Source: Candidatus Adiutrix sp.
GTDB lineage: Bacteria; Desulfobacterota; Desulfarculia; Adiutricales; Adiutricaceae
NCBI GenBank assembly: GCA_031273445.1
Contig: JAISRV010000085.1
Span: forward strand, 1-6,668
Reading direction: 5' to 3'
Length of the DNA: 6,668 nt
Part shown: one piece after another, positions 1 to 5,529 of the stretch
Layout of the letters: every line of letters starts with the position of its first letter
Numbering within the stretch: position 1 is the stretch's first letter
The notes under the pieces: generated by a model
The model's database searches: none
What the model was told of the DNA's origin: nothing
What the model saw: only the letters and a program-made list of their open reading frames with translations
Translations under genes and position numbers: made by a program

Positions 1-342
1 CGGACGGAATGGCACAATATCGTCTGCTTCGACCGTCTGGCCGAAATTGTGAACGAATATCTGGCCAAAGGCCGGCAGGTTTATATTGAAGGACGCATCC
101 AGACGCGAAAATGGCAGGATCAGAATGGGCAGGATCGCTATACCACGGAAATAATCGCCAACACTATGCAGATGTTGGGCCGTCGTGAAGGCGGCGGCGA
201 CTATGCGCCACGCCCGTCGGCCCCGCCGGCCCCGCCGGCCGAACGTCCGACCCGAAACGCCCCCCGCCCGGCTCCCGTTGACGACGACCCTTTCAGCGGC
301 GATTTCGGCCCGCCGCCCACCGATGATGATATGCCCTTCTAA
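1..342 (+). CDS. ssb: Single-stranded DNA-binding protein, C-terminal part (5' end outside window)
   Basis: SSB coats single-stranded DNA during replication, recombination and repair and recruits partner proteins through its acidic tail. The visible 113 codons begin inside the OB fold: [14 protein letters not shown] matches the TEWH strand of bacterial SSBs, and [12 protein letters not shown] followed by [12 protein letters not shown] is the most recognisable family stretch. The fold ends near MQMLGRR (about visible residue 60). A short linker rich in Pro, Ala and Arg follows, and the protein ends in DDDMPF, a canonical tip for binding partner proteins (E. coli has DDDIPF). By comparison with E. 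coli SSB about 50 N-terminal residues are missing. The linker is shorter than in E. coli and Pro-rich rather than Gly/Gln-rich. The frame is open from base 1, so the start lies upstream; an internal GTG at 49 is not the start because conserved OB-fold sequence precedes it. Identification is very secure. Confidence 0.96.
   Translation, partial: RTEWHNIVCFDRLAEIVNEYLAKGRQVYIEGRIQTRKWQDQNGQDRYTTEIIANTMQMLGRREGGGDYAPRPSAPPAPPAERPTRNAPRPAPVDDDPFSGDFGPPPTDDDMPF
218..240 (+). repeat. Short tandem repeat in the ssb linker
   Basis: A 9-bp unit, CGGCCCCGC, is repeated about 2.6 times without mismatch. It encodes the Ala-Pro-Pro iterations of the SSB linker. The unit is a multiple of three, so gain or loss of a copy would lengthen or shorten the linker without breaking the frame. 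Confidence 0.75.
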
Positions 343-357
343 TGCCCTTGGGTTATC

Positions 358-363
358 TATAAT
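358..363 (+). promoter_or_regulatory. Possible -10 box downstream of ssb
   Basis: A perfect TATAAT lies 15 bp after the ssb stop codon. No good -35 hexamer is seen at 16-18 bp, the best nearby being TTCTAA at 337-342 with 15 bp spacing, and no TGn extension is present. It could start a short transcript ending at the hairpin at 468-498, give a second promoter for lepB, or be a chance AT-rich match. Confidence 0.25.
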
Positions 364-467
364 CTTTACAATAATGCAGGATATTAAGGCGTACTGACCG
401 AAAACATGCCAAACCGGAAGGACTTCGCGCCGGCGGGCGCTTAATGCGGCCGACGGATTATGGCCAA

Positions 468-498
468 AAGGCGCAGACTTGCGCCTTGCCGACTTTTT
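468..498 (+). terminator. Hairpin plus T-run, probable terminator after ssb
   Basis: AAGGCGCA (468-475) pairs perfectly with TGCGCCTT (480-487) around a 4-nt GACT loop, giving an 8-bp stem that can extend through a flanking GGC/GCC pair (462-464 with 488-490). Five Ts follow at 494-498. The extended stem leaves only a short gap before the T-run. It lies 126 nt after ssb and just upstream of the lepB promoter, so it would insulate lepB from ssb transcription or end a small transcript from the gap. The gap between the core stem and the Ts makes this less than certain. Confidence 0.5.
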
Positions 499-499
499 A

Positions 500-528
500 T
501 CGACAAGCGCGGAAAAATGACATATAAT
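500..528 (+). promoter_or_regulatory. Sigma-70-type promoter for lepB
   Basis: TCGACA at 500-505 matches the -35 consensus at 5 of 6 positions. It is separated by exactly 17 bp from a perfect TATAAT at 523-528, and a T-rich stretch (494-500) lies just upstream. The predicted start near 535 would give lepB a leader of about 45 nt. This is the best housekeeping-type promoter in the window. Confidence 0.7.
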
Positions 529-579
529 CGCCGAAATGTCCGCGAACGATAATGCGCGGAGCGCGGGACGAAATTTTTA

Positions 580-1233
580 ATGGCCTCAAAAAAAAAGAAA
601 CCAGAAACTGATCGCAAGCCAACGGCGGCGGAAACAGTCGCTGAATACGTCAAGGCCATAGCCCTGGCCGTGGTTCTGGCTCTGTTCGTTCGTTTTTTTA
701 TTCTCCAGGCCTTTCAGATTCCCTCGGCCTCAATGACGCCGACCTTTCTGGAAGGCGACCGCGTTCTGGTGACCAAATACTCCTATGGCATCCGCAACCC
801 TTTCACCAACCAGGTCTGGATAGAAGTCGGGCAGCCTGAACGCTGGGATGTGGCTGTTTTTATATACCCGGACGACAAAGACAAAGATTACGTCAAACGG
901 GTGGTGGGCTTGCCCGGCGAAACGGTGGCCATGATGAACGGAGAGCTGTATATAAACGGCGTCCGCATCCCTGACCCCATGGCCAAATACGACCCGCGCG
1001 TGACCGGCGGCTATAACCGCAGTTTCGGCCCTGTGCGCGTTCAGGAAGGGCGCTATTTCATGATGGGCGACAACCGCGACCACTCAAGCGATTCCCGCGT
1101 CTGGGGCACGGTGGACGCGTCGCTTTTGAAAGGCAAGGCCTGGCGCCTGTACTGGTCCTGGGACTCCACAGACCCGAACCTCAGTTTTTACGAGCGGCTC
1201 CGAACCTCCCGCATCGGCGCCAAAATAGAATAA
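580..1233 (+). CDS. lepB: Signal peptidase I
   Basis: This membrane-bound serine protease cleaves signal peptides from proteins exported by Sec or Tat, with its active site on the periplasmic face. The 217-residue product starts with a Lys-rich cytoplasmic stretch (residues 3-13), followed by one predicted membrane segment at about 25-45. Box B is PSASM with nucleophile Ser51. Box D is DYVKRVVGLPGE with general base Lys106, corresponding to E. coli Lys145. Box E is GDNRDHSSDSR at 163-173. All catalytic motifs are intact. It is shorter than the 324-residue E. coli enzyme, with one membrane segment instead of two, as in many other bacteria. ATG 580 is the only reasonable start: an in-frame stop lies at 550-552 and a weak GGGA ribosome site lies at 565-568. 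The gene has its own promoter and terminator, so it appears to be transcribed alone. A run of nine As covers codons 3-6. Confidence 0.95.
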   Translation: MASKKKKPETDRKPTAAETVAEYVKAIALAVVLALFVRFFILQAFQIPSASMTPTFLEGDRVLVTKYSYGIRNPFTNQVWIEVGQPERWDVAVFIYPDDKDKDYVKRVVGLPGETVAMMNGELYINGVRIPDPMAKYDPRVTGGYNRSFGPVRVQEGRYFMMGDNRDHSSDSRVWGTVDASLLKGKAWRLYWSWDSTDPNLSFYERLRTSRIGAKIE

Positions 1234-1239
1234 TTCCCG

Positions 1240-1269
1240 AAAAACCGCCTTGCCAGGGTGGTTTTTTTT
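1240..1269 (+). terminator. Intrinsic terminator after lepB
   Basis: CCGCC (1245-1249) pairs with GGTGG (1257-1261), including one G-U pair, around a 7-nt loop. Five As at 1240-1244 can pair with the start of an eight-T run at 1262-1269. It begins 7 nt after the lepB stop. Placement and the long T-run make this a convincing factor-independent terminator, separating lepB from pyrB. Confidence 0.85.
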
Positions 1270-1346
1270 GGGCCTTGAGGCCAGGCTCAGACCTTCATCA
1301 ACCCAGAGACTCCATTATCCCGGAATTTGCCGGACAATCCCTCCAC

Positions 1347-1352
1347 GGCAGG
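1347..1352 (+). promoter_or_regulatory. Weak ribosome binding site deciding the pyrB start
   Basis: GGCAGG lies 10 nt before ATG 1363, and a further GGA (1357-1359) lies 3 nt before it. Neither is strong. The open frame extends upstream to a TTG at 1327, but the intervening residues are not family-like, so this ATG is preferred. Confidence 0.4.
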
Positions 1353-1362
1353 CGGCGGACAT

Positions 1363-2307
1363 ATGACAGAGACAAGCCCTTCTTTCCCCAAAGACCTCAT
1401 TGATCTGGACGATCTGACGCCGGGCCAGATCACCTGCGTTCTTGACGCGGCCGAAAACTTCAAAGAAGTTTCCGAGCGCGAAATAAAAAAAGTTCCGACG
1501 CTGCGCGGCAAGCTGGTGGTCATTTTCTTCCATGAAAATTCCACCCGCACCCGCCTTAGCTTTGAAGTGGCGGCCAAACGGCTCTCGGCCGACACTGTGG
1601 CCCTTTCCGCCTCCGGCTCATCTTTAGCCAAAGGGGAAAGTCTTCTGGACACGGCCAGGAACATTGAGGCCATGCGTCCGGACGCCCTGGTCATACGCCA
1701 CGGCGCCTCGGGCGTTCCCGGCTTTCTAGCCCGCCGTTTGAAGTTCCCGGTTTTAAACGCCGGCGACGGCGCCCACGCCCACCCCACCCAGGCGCTTTTG
1801 GACATGCTGACCCTGCGCGAAGTCAAAGGCCGCCTTGAAGGCCTCAAGGTGGCTATAATAGGCGATATCGCCCATAGCCGCGTGGCCCGCTCCAACATGA
1901 TCGGGCTGGTCAAGATGGGCGGCCGGGTGGCCGTGGCTGGGCCGCCTTCCATGCTGGCGCCGGAATTGGCCGAAATCTACGGCGTCGAGGTCTACGCCCG
2001 CCCGGAGCCGGCCCTGGAAGGGGCCGACGCGGTGATGATGCTGCGGATACAGCTGGAACGCCAGTCCGGCGCCCTTTTCCCCGGGGCCCGCGAATACGCG
2101 CGGGTCTACGGCCTGAACCGCGAGCGTATGAAACTGGCCAAGGACGACGCCATAATTTTGCATCCCGGTCCGGTCAACCAGGGTGTGGAGCTGACCCCGG
2201 ATCTGTATGACGACGAACGCTCGGTCATTCTGCCGCAGGTCACCAACGGCGTGGCCGTGCGCATGGCCTTATTGTGCCTGCTGATCGACAACCCTGACAA
2301 GGAATAG
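1363..2307 (+). CDS. pyrB: Aspartate carbamoyltransferase, catalytic subunit
   Basis: This cytoplasmic enzyme joins carbamoyl phosphate and aspartate to give N-carbamoyl-aspartate, the first committed step of pyrimidine synthesis. The 314-residue product is close to the family length of about 310. Carbamoyl phosphate binding is shown by STRTR at 60-64, followed by LSFE, and by the mobile-loop Lys90 in SSLAKGES. RHG at 112-114, HPTQ at 140-143, HSRVARSN at 171-178, LRIQLER at 227-233 and HPGPVNQGVEL at 267-277 complete the active-site and aspartate-binding set. All key residues are present. RIQLER is a form shared with many bacterial enzymes outside the enteric class. No regulatory-chain gene (pyrI) is adjacent; the next gene is pyrC, 3 bp downstream. 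I chose ATG 1363 over TTG 1327 because the extra 12 residues are low-complexity and unlike the family. No clear promoter or pyrimidine attenuator is visible upstream. Confidence 0.96.
   Translation: MTETSPSFPKDLIDLDDLTPGQITCVLDAAENFKEVSEREIKKVPTLRGKLVVIFFHENSTRTRLSFEVAAKRLSADTVALSASGSSLAKGESLLDTARNIEAMRPDALVIRHGASGVPGFLARRLKFPVLNAGDGAHAHPTQALLDMLTLREVKGRLEGLKVAIIGDIAHSRVARSNMIGLVKMGGRVAVAGPPSMLAPELAEIYGVEVYARPEPALEGADAVMMLRIQLERQSGALFPGAREYARVYGLNRERMKLAKDDAIILHPGPVNQGVELTPDLYDDERSVILPQVTNGVAVRMALLCLLIDNPDKE
2299..2303 (+). promoter_or_regulatory. Ribosome binding site of pyrC inside the end of pyrB
   Basis: AAGGA within the last codons of pyrB lies 7 nt before ATG 2311. Since pyrB stops at 2307, ribosomes ending pyrB finish next to the pyrC start, which suggests translational coupling. 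Confidence 0.7.
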
Positions 2308-2310
2308 CCT

Positions 2311-3606
2311 ATGACCTCCATCCTCATAAAAAACGGCCGGCTCATCGATCCCTCTCAAAATATCGACGGTCCCCGGGACATGCTGCTTAAAAACGGCCTG
2401 GTGGCGGCCCTGGAGCGGCCGGGCGCCCTTCCGGAGGCGGGATCTCGGGTCATCGACGCGCGAAATCGCTGGGTGTTGCCCGGCCTTATTGATATGCACG
2501 TTCACTTGCGGGAACCCGGCCATGAATATAAGGAGACCGTGGCCAGCGGCGCCAGGGCCGCGGCGGCCGGAGGCTTCACCGCCGTGGTGGCCATGCCCAA
2601 CACCAGCCCAGTCATGGATAAGGCCGAAGTGGCGGCCGCAGTCATGGCCAAAGGCCGCCAGGCCGGGGCCGCCCGCGTCTGGCCGGCCGCGGCCATGACC
2701 CTGGGCCGCCAGGGAGAAGAACTCGCCGAGTATGAAGACCTCAAAGCAGCCGGCGCGGTGGCCGTGACCGACGACGGCGCCTGGGTGACCGACCCCAAAG
2801 TGTTTCGCCGCGTGCTCGACTACGCCGCGGTGACAGGCCTTCCGGCTCTAAGTCACGCGGAAGACCACGCCCTGTCCAAAGGCGGGGCCGTCCATGAGGG
2901 CCGCGTTTCCACCCGCCTGGGGCTTCCCGGCATCCCGGCCCAGGCGGAAATCAACGCGGTCATGCGCGACATCAACATGGTGGAACTGTCCGGCCGCCCC
3001 CTCCACTTCTGCCACATATCCACCGCCGGGGCCATCGAAGCCATTCGGGCGGCCAAAAAAAGAGGATTGCCGGTCAGTTGCGAAACCGCCCCGCACTATC
3101 TGTTCCTGACGCATGAGGCCGTCGGCGACTACGACGCCAACGCCAAGATGAACCCGCCGTTGCGCGCCCCAGAGGACATGGCGGCTCTGCGCGCCGCCTT
3201 GACCGACGGCGTCGTCGACGTCATCGCCACGGATCACGCGCCCCACAGCGTTCTGGAAAAGGAAGTGGAGTTTATCGACGCCGCCTTCGGCGTCATTGGC
3301 CTGGAGACGTCTCTGCCGCTGATGATGGAGCTGGTCGCGGCCGGAGTCATAACGCCAGGCCGACTGGCGGAGCTTATGTCCACGCGCCCGGCCGCCCTTT
3401 TGAACCTGCCCGGCGGCAGCTTGGCCCCCGGCCGCCCAGCCGACGTGACGATCGTCGACCCTGATCTGTCCTTTGCCTTAAAGCCGGAAGATTCGCTGTC
3501 GCTAAGCAAAAATTCGCCCTTTTGGGGTCGCCCTTTCAAAGGCCGCGCGACCCAGGTCATCGTCGGCGGGATTATCGTCCATGAACTGGCCAAGGCCGAG
3601 GGCTGA
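2311..3606 (+). CDS. pyrC: Dihydroorotase, type I
   Basis: This zinc enzyme of the amidohydrolase superfamily closes N-carbamoyl-aspartate to dihydroorotate, the step after pyrB. The 431-residue product has the expected type I length. Metal and substrate motifs occur in order: DMHVHLREPG with His63 and His65, MPNTSPVMD at 95-103, TDDG at 153-156, SHAED with His182, CHIS with His235, CETAPHYLF at 257-265, NAKMNPPLR at 277-285 and ATDHAPHS with catalytic Asp308. The TDDG site corresponds to the aspartate that bridges the metals in the Aquifex enzyme, in place of the carboxylated lysine of the E. coli (type II) enzyme. LGLPGIPA and NSPFWGRPFKG are further type I signatures. It is not one of the inactive pyrC-like paralogues that pair with PyrB in Pseudomonas, because the metal ligands are intact. 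The 3-bp spacing to pyrB implies one operon and, by analogy with Aquifex, a possible physical complex. Confidence 0.96.
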   Translation: MTSILIKNGRLIDPSQNIDGPRDMLLKNGLVAALERPGALPEAGSRVIDARNRWVLPGLIDMHVHLREPGHEYKETVASGARAAAAGGFTAVVAMPNTSPVMDKAEVAAAVMAKGRQAGAARVWPAAAMTLGRQGEELAEYEDLKAAGAVAVTDDGAWVTDPKVFRRVLDYAAVTGLPALSHAEDHALSKGGAVHEGRVSTRLGLPGIPAQAEINAVMRDINMVELSGRPLHFCHISTAGAIEAIRAAKKRGLPVSCETAPHYLFLTHEAVGDYDANAKMNPPLRAPEDMAALRAALTDGVVDVIATDHAPHSVLEKEVEFIDAAFGVIGLETSLPLMMELVAAGVITPGRLAELMSTRPAALLNLPGGSLAPGRPADVTIVDPDLSFALKPEDSLSLSKNSPFWGRPFKGRATQVIVGGIIVHELAKAEG

Positions 3607-3613
3607 CCCCGAA

Positions 3614-3659
3614 CCCCAGCAATTATAAATGTAAATGATCGGCTTGGCCGGGGCTGGGG
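3614..3659 (+). other. Inverted repeat after pyrC, weak terminator candidate
   Basis: CCCCAGC (3614-3620) is perfectly complementary to GCTGGGG (3653-3659), and a smaller CGGC/GCCG hairpin (3640-3643 with 3647-3650) is nested in the 32-nt loop. No T-run follows on the + strand, so it is not a classical factor-independent terminator. It could stabilise the pyrBC mRNA end or help factor-dependent termination. Confidence 0.3.
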
Positions 3660-3668
3660 CTGGACATT

Positions 3669-3709
3669 ACAAAGGAAGCGGCCAGGGCGGCTGAACCGCC
3701 TATGGCCGC
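3669..3709 (-). terminator. Probable terminator of the flgFG operon
   Basis: Read on the minus strand, GCGGCCA (3709-3703) pairs with TGGCCGC (3684-3678). An inner GGCGG/CCGCC stem (3700-3696 with 3690-3686) surrounds a 5-nt loop, with a small internal loop between the two stems. A T-rich tail follows (TTCCTTTGT, 3677-3669). It begins 6 nt after the flgG stop. The T-run is interrupted, but stem strength and position support termination just after flgG and before the convergent pyrC. Confidence 0.6.
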
Positions 3710-3715
3710 ATGGTC

Positions 3716-4498
3716 TTAACGCTTGAGGTTATTGGCGATGGAGAGCATCTCATCCGAAGTGGTGATGGCTTTGGAGTTCATTTCGTAGGCTCTCTGAGCC
3801 ACAATCATGTTGACCATTTCCGAAACTACTTCCACGTTGGACATTTCCAGAAAACCGTGGGCGATGCTGCCGAAGCCCTCTTCGCCAGGGTTGCCGTCCA
3901 TAGCCGGGCCGGAGGCTTCAGTGGGCTGGTAGAGGTTGTAGCCCAGGGAGAAAAGGCCGGGAGGGTTGATGAAGCGCGACAGTTCGATGCGGCCTTCGGC
4001 CACGGCATTGCCCCGCTGGTCAAGGGCGGTGATGAAGCCGGCGGAATCGACCTCAAGGTGAACCGCGTCTTCCGGCACCACGAACTCCGGGTCTAGGGGA
4101 TTGCCGTCCTGGGTGACGATGACGCCGTCGCTGTTAGTCTTCCAGGAGCCGTCACGGGTATAATACAGTTCGCCGTTGCGGATGACCCGGAAATATCCTT
4201 CGCCTTCAATGGCCATGTCCAGGGGGCTGTCGGTCTTGTTATAGTCGCCCTGGGTATGGATTTTGGCGGTGGAGTTGACTTTGGTGCCCAGACCGATCTG
4301 AATGCCCACGGGAACCTGCTGGCCGCCGATTGTCTCCGTGCCCGCGAACTTGTGGGTCTGATAGATCAGATCCTCGAATTCGGCGCGGTTCTTTTTGAAG
4401 CCGGTGGTGTTGACGTTGGCCAGGTTGTGGGCGATGACGTCAAGGTGGGTCTGCTGACCGATCATGCCGGTGGCCGCGGTGTAAAGTGATCTCATCAT
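3716..4498 (-). CDS. flgG: Flagellar basal-body distal rod protein FlgG
   Basis: FlgG polymerises into the distal rod, the drive shaft that crosses the periplasm and joins the hook; it is exported by the flagellar type III apparatus without a cleaved signal peptide. The product is 260 residues, the same length as E. coli FlgG. The N-terminal rod-family motif is LDVIAHNLANVNTTGFKK (residues 19-36). The following FlgG-specific region, through TIGGQQVPVGIQIGLGTK, is diagnostic against hook protein FlgE and FlgF. GDYNKTDSPLDMAIEGEGYF is the conserved domain junction, and the C-terminal coil ends in LEMSNVEVVSEMVNMIVAQRAYEMNSKAI. Start: ATG 4498 is followed directly by a second ATG; the first aligns with the E. 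coli start and has a GAAGGAGAT ribosome site 8 nt upstream. It lies 75 bp after flgF on the same strand, and a terminator follows, so flgA, flgH and flgI do not come next. Confidence 0.96.
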   Translation of the reverse strand: MMRSLYTAATGMIGQQTHLDVIAHNLANVNTTGFKKNRAEFEDLIYQTHKFAGTETIGGQQVPVGIQIGLGTKVNSTAKIHTQGDYNKTDSPLDMAIEGEGYFRVIRNGELYYTRDGSWKTNSDGVIVTQDGNPLDPEFVVPEDAVHLEVDSAGFITALDQRGNAVAEGRIELSRFINPPGLFSLGYNLYQPTEASGPAMDGNPGEEGFGSIAHGFLEMSNVEVVSEMVNMIVAQRAYEMNSKAITTSDEMLSIANNLKR

Positions 4499-4502
4499 GA
4501 TG

Positions 4503-4518
4503 TCTGATCTCCTTCAGA
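4503..4518 (-). promoter_or_regulatory. Ribosome binding site of flgG displayed in a small hairpin
   Basis: On the minus strand TCTGA and TCAGA form a 5-bp stem whose 6-nt loop, AGGAGA, is the flgG ribosome site itself. A GGA in a hexaloop over a start site is the geometry preferred by the RNA regulator CsrA. The sequence and pairing are seen; CsrA control is inference, and a 5-bp stem is weak. Confidence 0.4.
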
Positions 4519-4535
4519 TTAAGGCTTTTCAACTT

Positions 4536-4567
4536 GCCGCCACATGACCGGGGCAGGAGCCGGCGGC
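4536..4567 (-). other. Inverted repeat in the flgF-flgG spacer
   Basis: GCCGCC and GGCGGC (4536-4541 with 4562-4567) are perfectly complementary around a 20-nt loop, starting a few bases after the flgF stop. No T-run follows in the direction of transcription, so it is unlikely to stop transcription before flgG. It may tune the relative stability or translation of the two cistrons, or have no role. Confidence 0.2.
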
Positions 4568-4573
4568 TTTGGC

Positions 4574-5281
4574 TTATATGAGTTTGCCTAGCTGGCCGAT
4601 GGCTTTGTCGTCCATTTCGGATCTGGTGTGAACAACTTTCTGCAGGGCTTCATAGATGCGATAGAATTCGATCATCTGCACTGATTCGTTGATCGGATTG
4701 ACGTTTGATTTTTCCAGGAAGCCCTGCTCCAGCCTGGTGTTTTCCGCCGGAACCGGCTCAAAGTCCGGCCGTTTGGGCACATACATGTCGTAGCCTTCTT
4801 TGATCAGCATGTTGGGGTCGTCGAACTCCACCATTTCAATTTGGCCGATGATTTCGAATTCGCCGTCCTGGTTGACGGCCTGCACCCGGCCTTCCGGCTC
4901 TATAATGACTTTGAAAGCCCCTTCCGGCACGAAACCGGCCCCGACCAGAGGATCGCCGTCCATAGTGACGATCTGCCCGTCGGAGTTGACCTGAAAGTTG
5001 CCGTTACGGCTGTAGCGGATGCCGTTGGCCGTGTCGATCTGGAAAAATCCGGGGCCGTCGATGGCGATGTCCAGGTCTTTTTCCGTGAGCTCAAACGGCC
5101 CCTGACCAAAATAGGTCTTAGACTGTTTGACCAGGTAGCCTTCGAATACGGGCACGTCTTTCTTATAACCGGGGGTCCCGGCATTGGCCATGTTGTTGGC
5201 CGTCAGATTCATCCGCTCTTCCTGGGCCATCATGCCTAGATAGGTATTGTTCAAATGGTATGGGTATGGTCCGATAAACAT
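4574..5281 (-). CDS. flgF: Flagellar basal-body proximal rod protein FlgF
   Basis: FlgF is one of the proximal rod subunits between the MS ring and the FlgG distal rod, exported by the flagellar secretion apparatus. The 235-residue product carries the rod-family N-terminal motif MNLTANNMANAGTPGYKKD (24-42), the junction LTEKDLDIAIDGPGFFQI with the following YSRNGNFQVNSDGQIVTMDGDPL, and a C-terminal coil containing LEQGFLEKSNVNPINESVQMIEFYRIYEALQKV. It lacks the FlgG-specific insertion and precedes flgG, as flgF does in most flagellar operons; the short length also fits FlgF better than FlgG or FlgE. The first eight or so residues (MFIGPYPY) extend beyond the usual FlgF start. ATG 5281 is supported by AAGAGGT 5 nt upstream. 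It is the first gene of the minus-strand operon and faces a divergent regulator across 248 bp containing a -24/-12 promoter. Assignment to FlgF rather than a generic FlgG-like rod protein is likely but not absolute. Confidence 0.88.
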   Translation of the reverse strand: MFIGPYPYHLNNTYLGMMAQEERMNLTANNMANAGTPGYKKDVPVFEGYLVKQSKTYFGQGPFELTEKDLDIAIDGPGFFQIDTANGIRYSRNGNFQVNSDGQIVTMDGDPLVGAGFVPEGAFKVIIEPEGRVQAVNQDGEFEIIGQIEMVEFDDPNMLIKEGYDMYVPKRPDFEPVPAENTRLEQGFLEKSNVNPINESVQMIEFYRIYEALQKVVHTRSEMDDKAIGQLGKLI

Positions 5282-5286
5282 GGCTG

Positions 5287-5293
5287 ACCTCTT
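5287..5293 (-). promoter_or_regulatory. Ribosome binding site of flgF
   Basis: AAGAGGT on the minus strand lies 5 nt before ATG 5281. It fixes the start at the MFIGPYPY form rather than at the internal Met17 or Met18. Confidence 0.6.
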
Positions 5294-5351
5294 TTCCGGG
5301 GCGTCGAAGCTTCAGGCCGCGCGGACGAGTCCGGGCCTTGCCTAAGAACCA

Positions 5352-5367
5352 AGCAAGATAAAGGCCA
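5352..5367 (-). promoter_or_regulatory. Sigma-54 (-24/-12) promoter for flgFG
   Basis: On the minus strand the sequence reads TGGCCTTTATCTTGCT. The GG (5366-5365) and GC (5354-5353) are exactly 10 bp apart. TGGC and TTGCT match the sigma-54 consensus TGGCACG-N4-TTGCW at 9 of 12 specified positions, missing only the ACG. Transcription would start near 5341, leaving about 60 nt before the flgF ATG. An enhancer-binding protein for sigma-54 is encoded divergently next door, and sigma-54 control of rod genes is common in polar flagellar systems. Confidence 0.62.
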
Positions 5368-5425
5368 AAAATAGACTTTGGAGGCGCATACGACTCAAAA
5401 CGATGCTTTTTATCTGCTTTAAAAC

Positions 5426-5440
5426 AGCGCCGCCGGCGCT
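5426..5440. promoter_or_regulatory. Palindrome, candidate activator-binding site
   Basis: AGCGCC-GCC-GGCGCT is a perfect inverted repeat with 6-bp arms and a 3-bp centre. It is centred about 92 bp upstream of the predicted flgF start and about 97 bp upstream of the regulator start codon. Both distances suit an upstream site for a dimeric enhancer-binding protein, acting on flgFG, on its own gene, or on both. On the minus strand a short TTTT follows, but there is no upstream minus-strand gene for it to terminate. Confidence 0.4.
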
Positions 5441-5520
5441 GGAGAAGGGCTAATTCTCAACGCGTCAAAATTCAGACGGCCTACTCGCGTCCTGTAATAA
5501 CAGAACTTTGGCCTACTCCA

Positions 5521-5529
5521 GAGGTGATC
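5521..5529 (+). promoter_or_regulatory. Strong ribosome binding site of the sigma-54 regulator
   Basis: GAGGTGATC directly before ATG 5530 is the exact complement of the usual 16S rRNA 3' tail (GATCACCTC). The GAGG core is 5 nt from the ATG. This decides the start, because the frame stays open further upstream and offers a GTG at 5524 that overlaps the site itself. Confidence 0.7.

Noticed and set aside
185..397. Open frame in another register across the ssb end
   Set aside because: It overlaps the ssb linker and tail and its product is Arg/Pro-rich low-complexity sequence caused by GC-rich codons.
517..552. Eleven-codon open frame before lepB
   Set aside because: Its ATG lies upstream of the predicted lepB transcription start and overlaps the -10 box, so it would not be in the mRNA.
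1327..1362. TTG start extending pyrB by 12 residues
   Set aside because: The added residues do not resemble the family and ATG 1363 gives the usual length; the upstream stretch is more likely untranslated leader.
3646..3663. G-rich tract that might form a quadruplex
   Set aside because: Only two runs have four Gs and the other two have two, so at best a weak two-layer structure.
3710..4096. Plus-strand open frame opposite flgG
   Set aside because: flgG on the minus strand is full-length and conserved throughout; the opposite frame has no family features.
5337..5357. CTTGC/GCAAG inverted repeat beside the flgF promoter
   Set aside because: Half of it is the TTGC of the -12 element itself and the arms are only 5 bp, so it is probably incidental.
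5370..5398. Sigma-70-like promoter for flgF (TTGAGT, 17 bp, TCTATT on the minus strand)
   Set aside because: Only four of six bases match in each box; the sigma-54 element just downstream is a better match. It could still be a secondary promoter.
5403..5453. Sixteen-codon open frame before the regulator
   Set aside because: No ribosome site is visible and it spans the palindrome; chance ORF.
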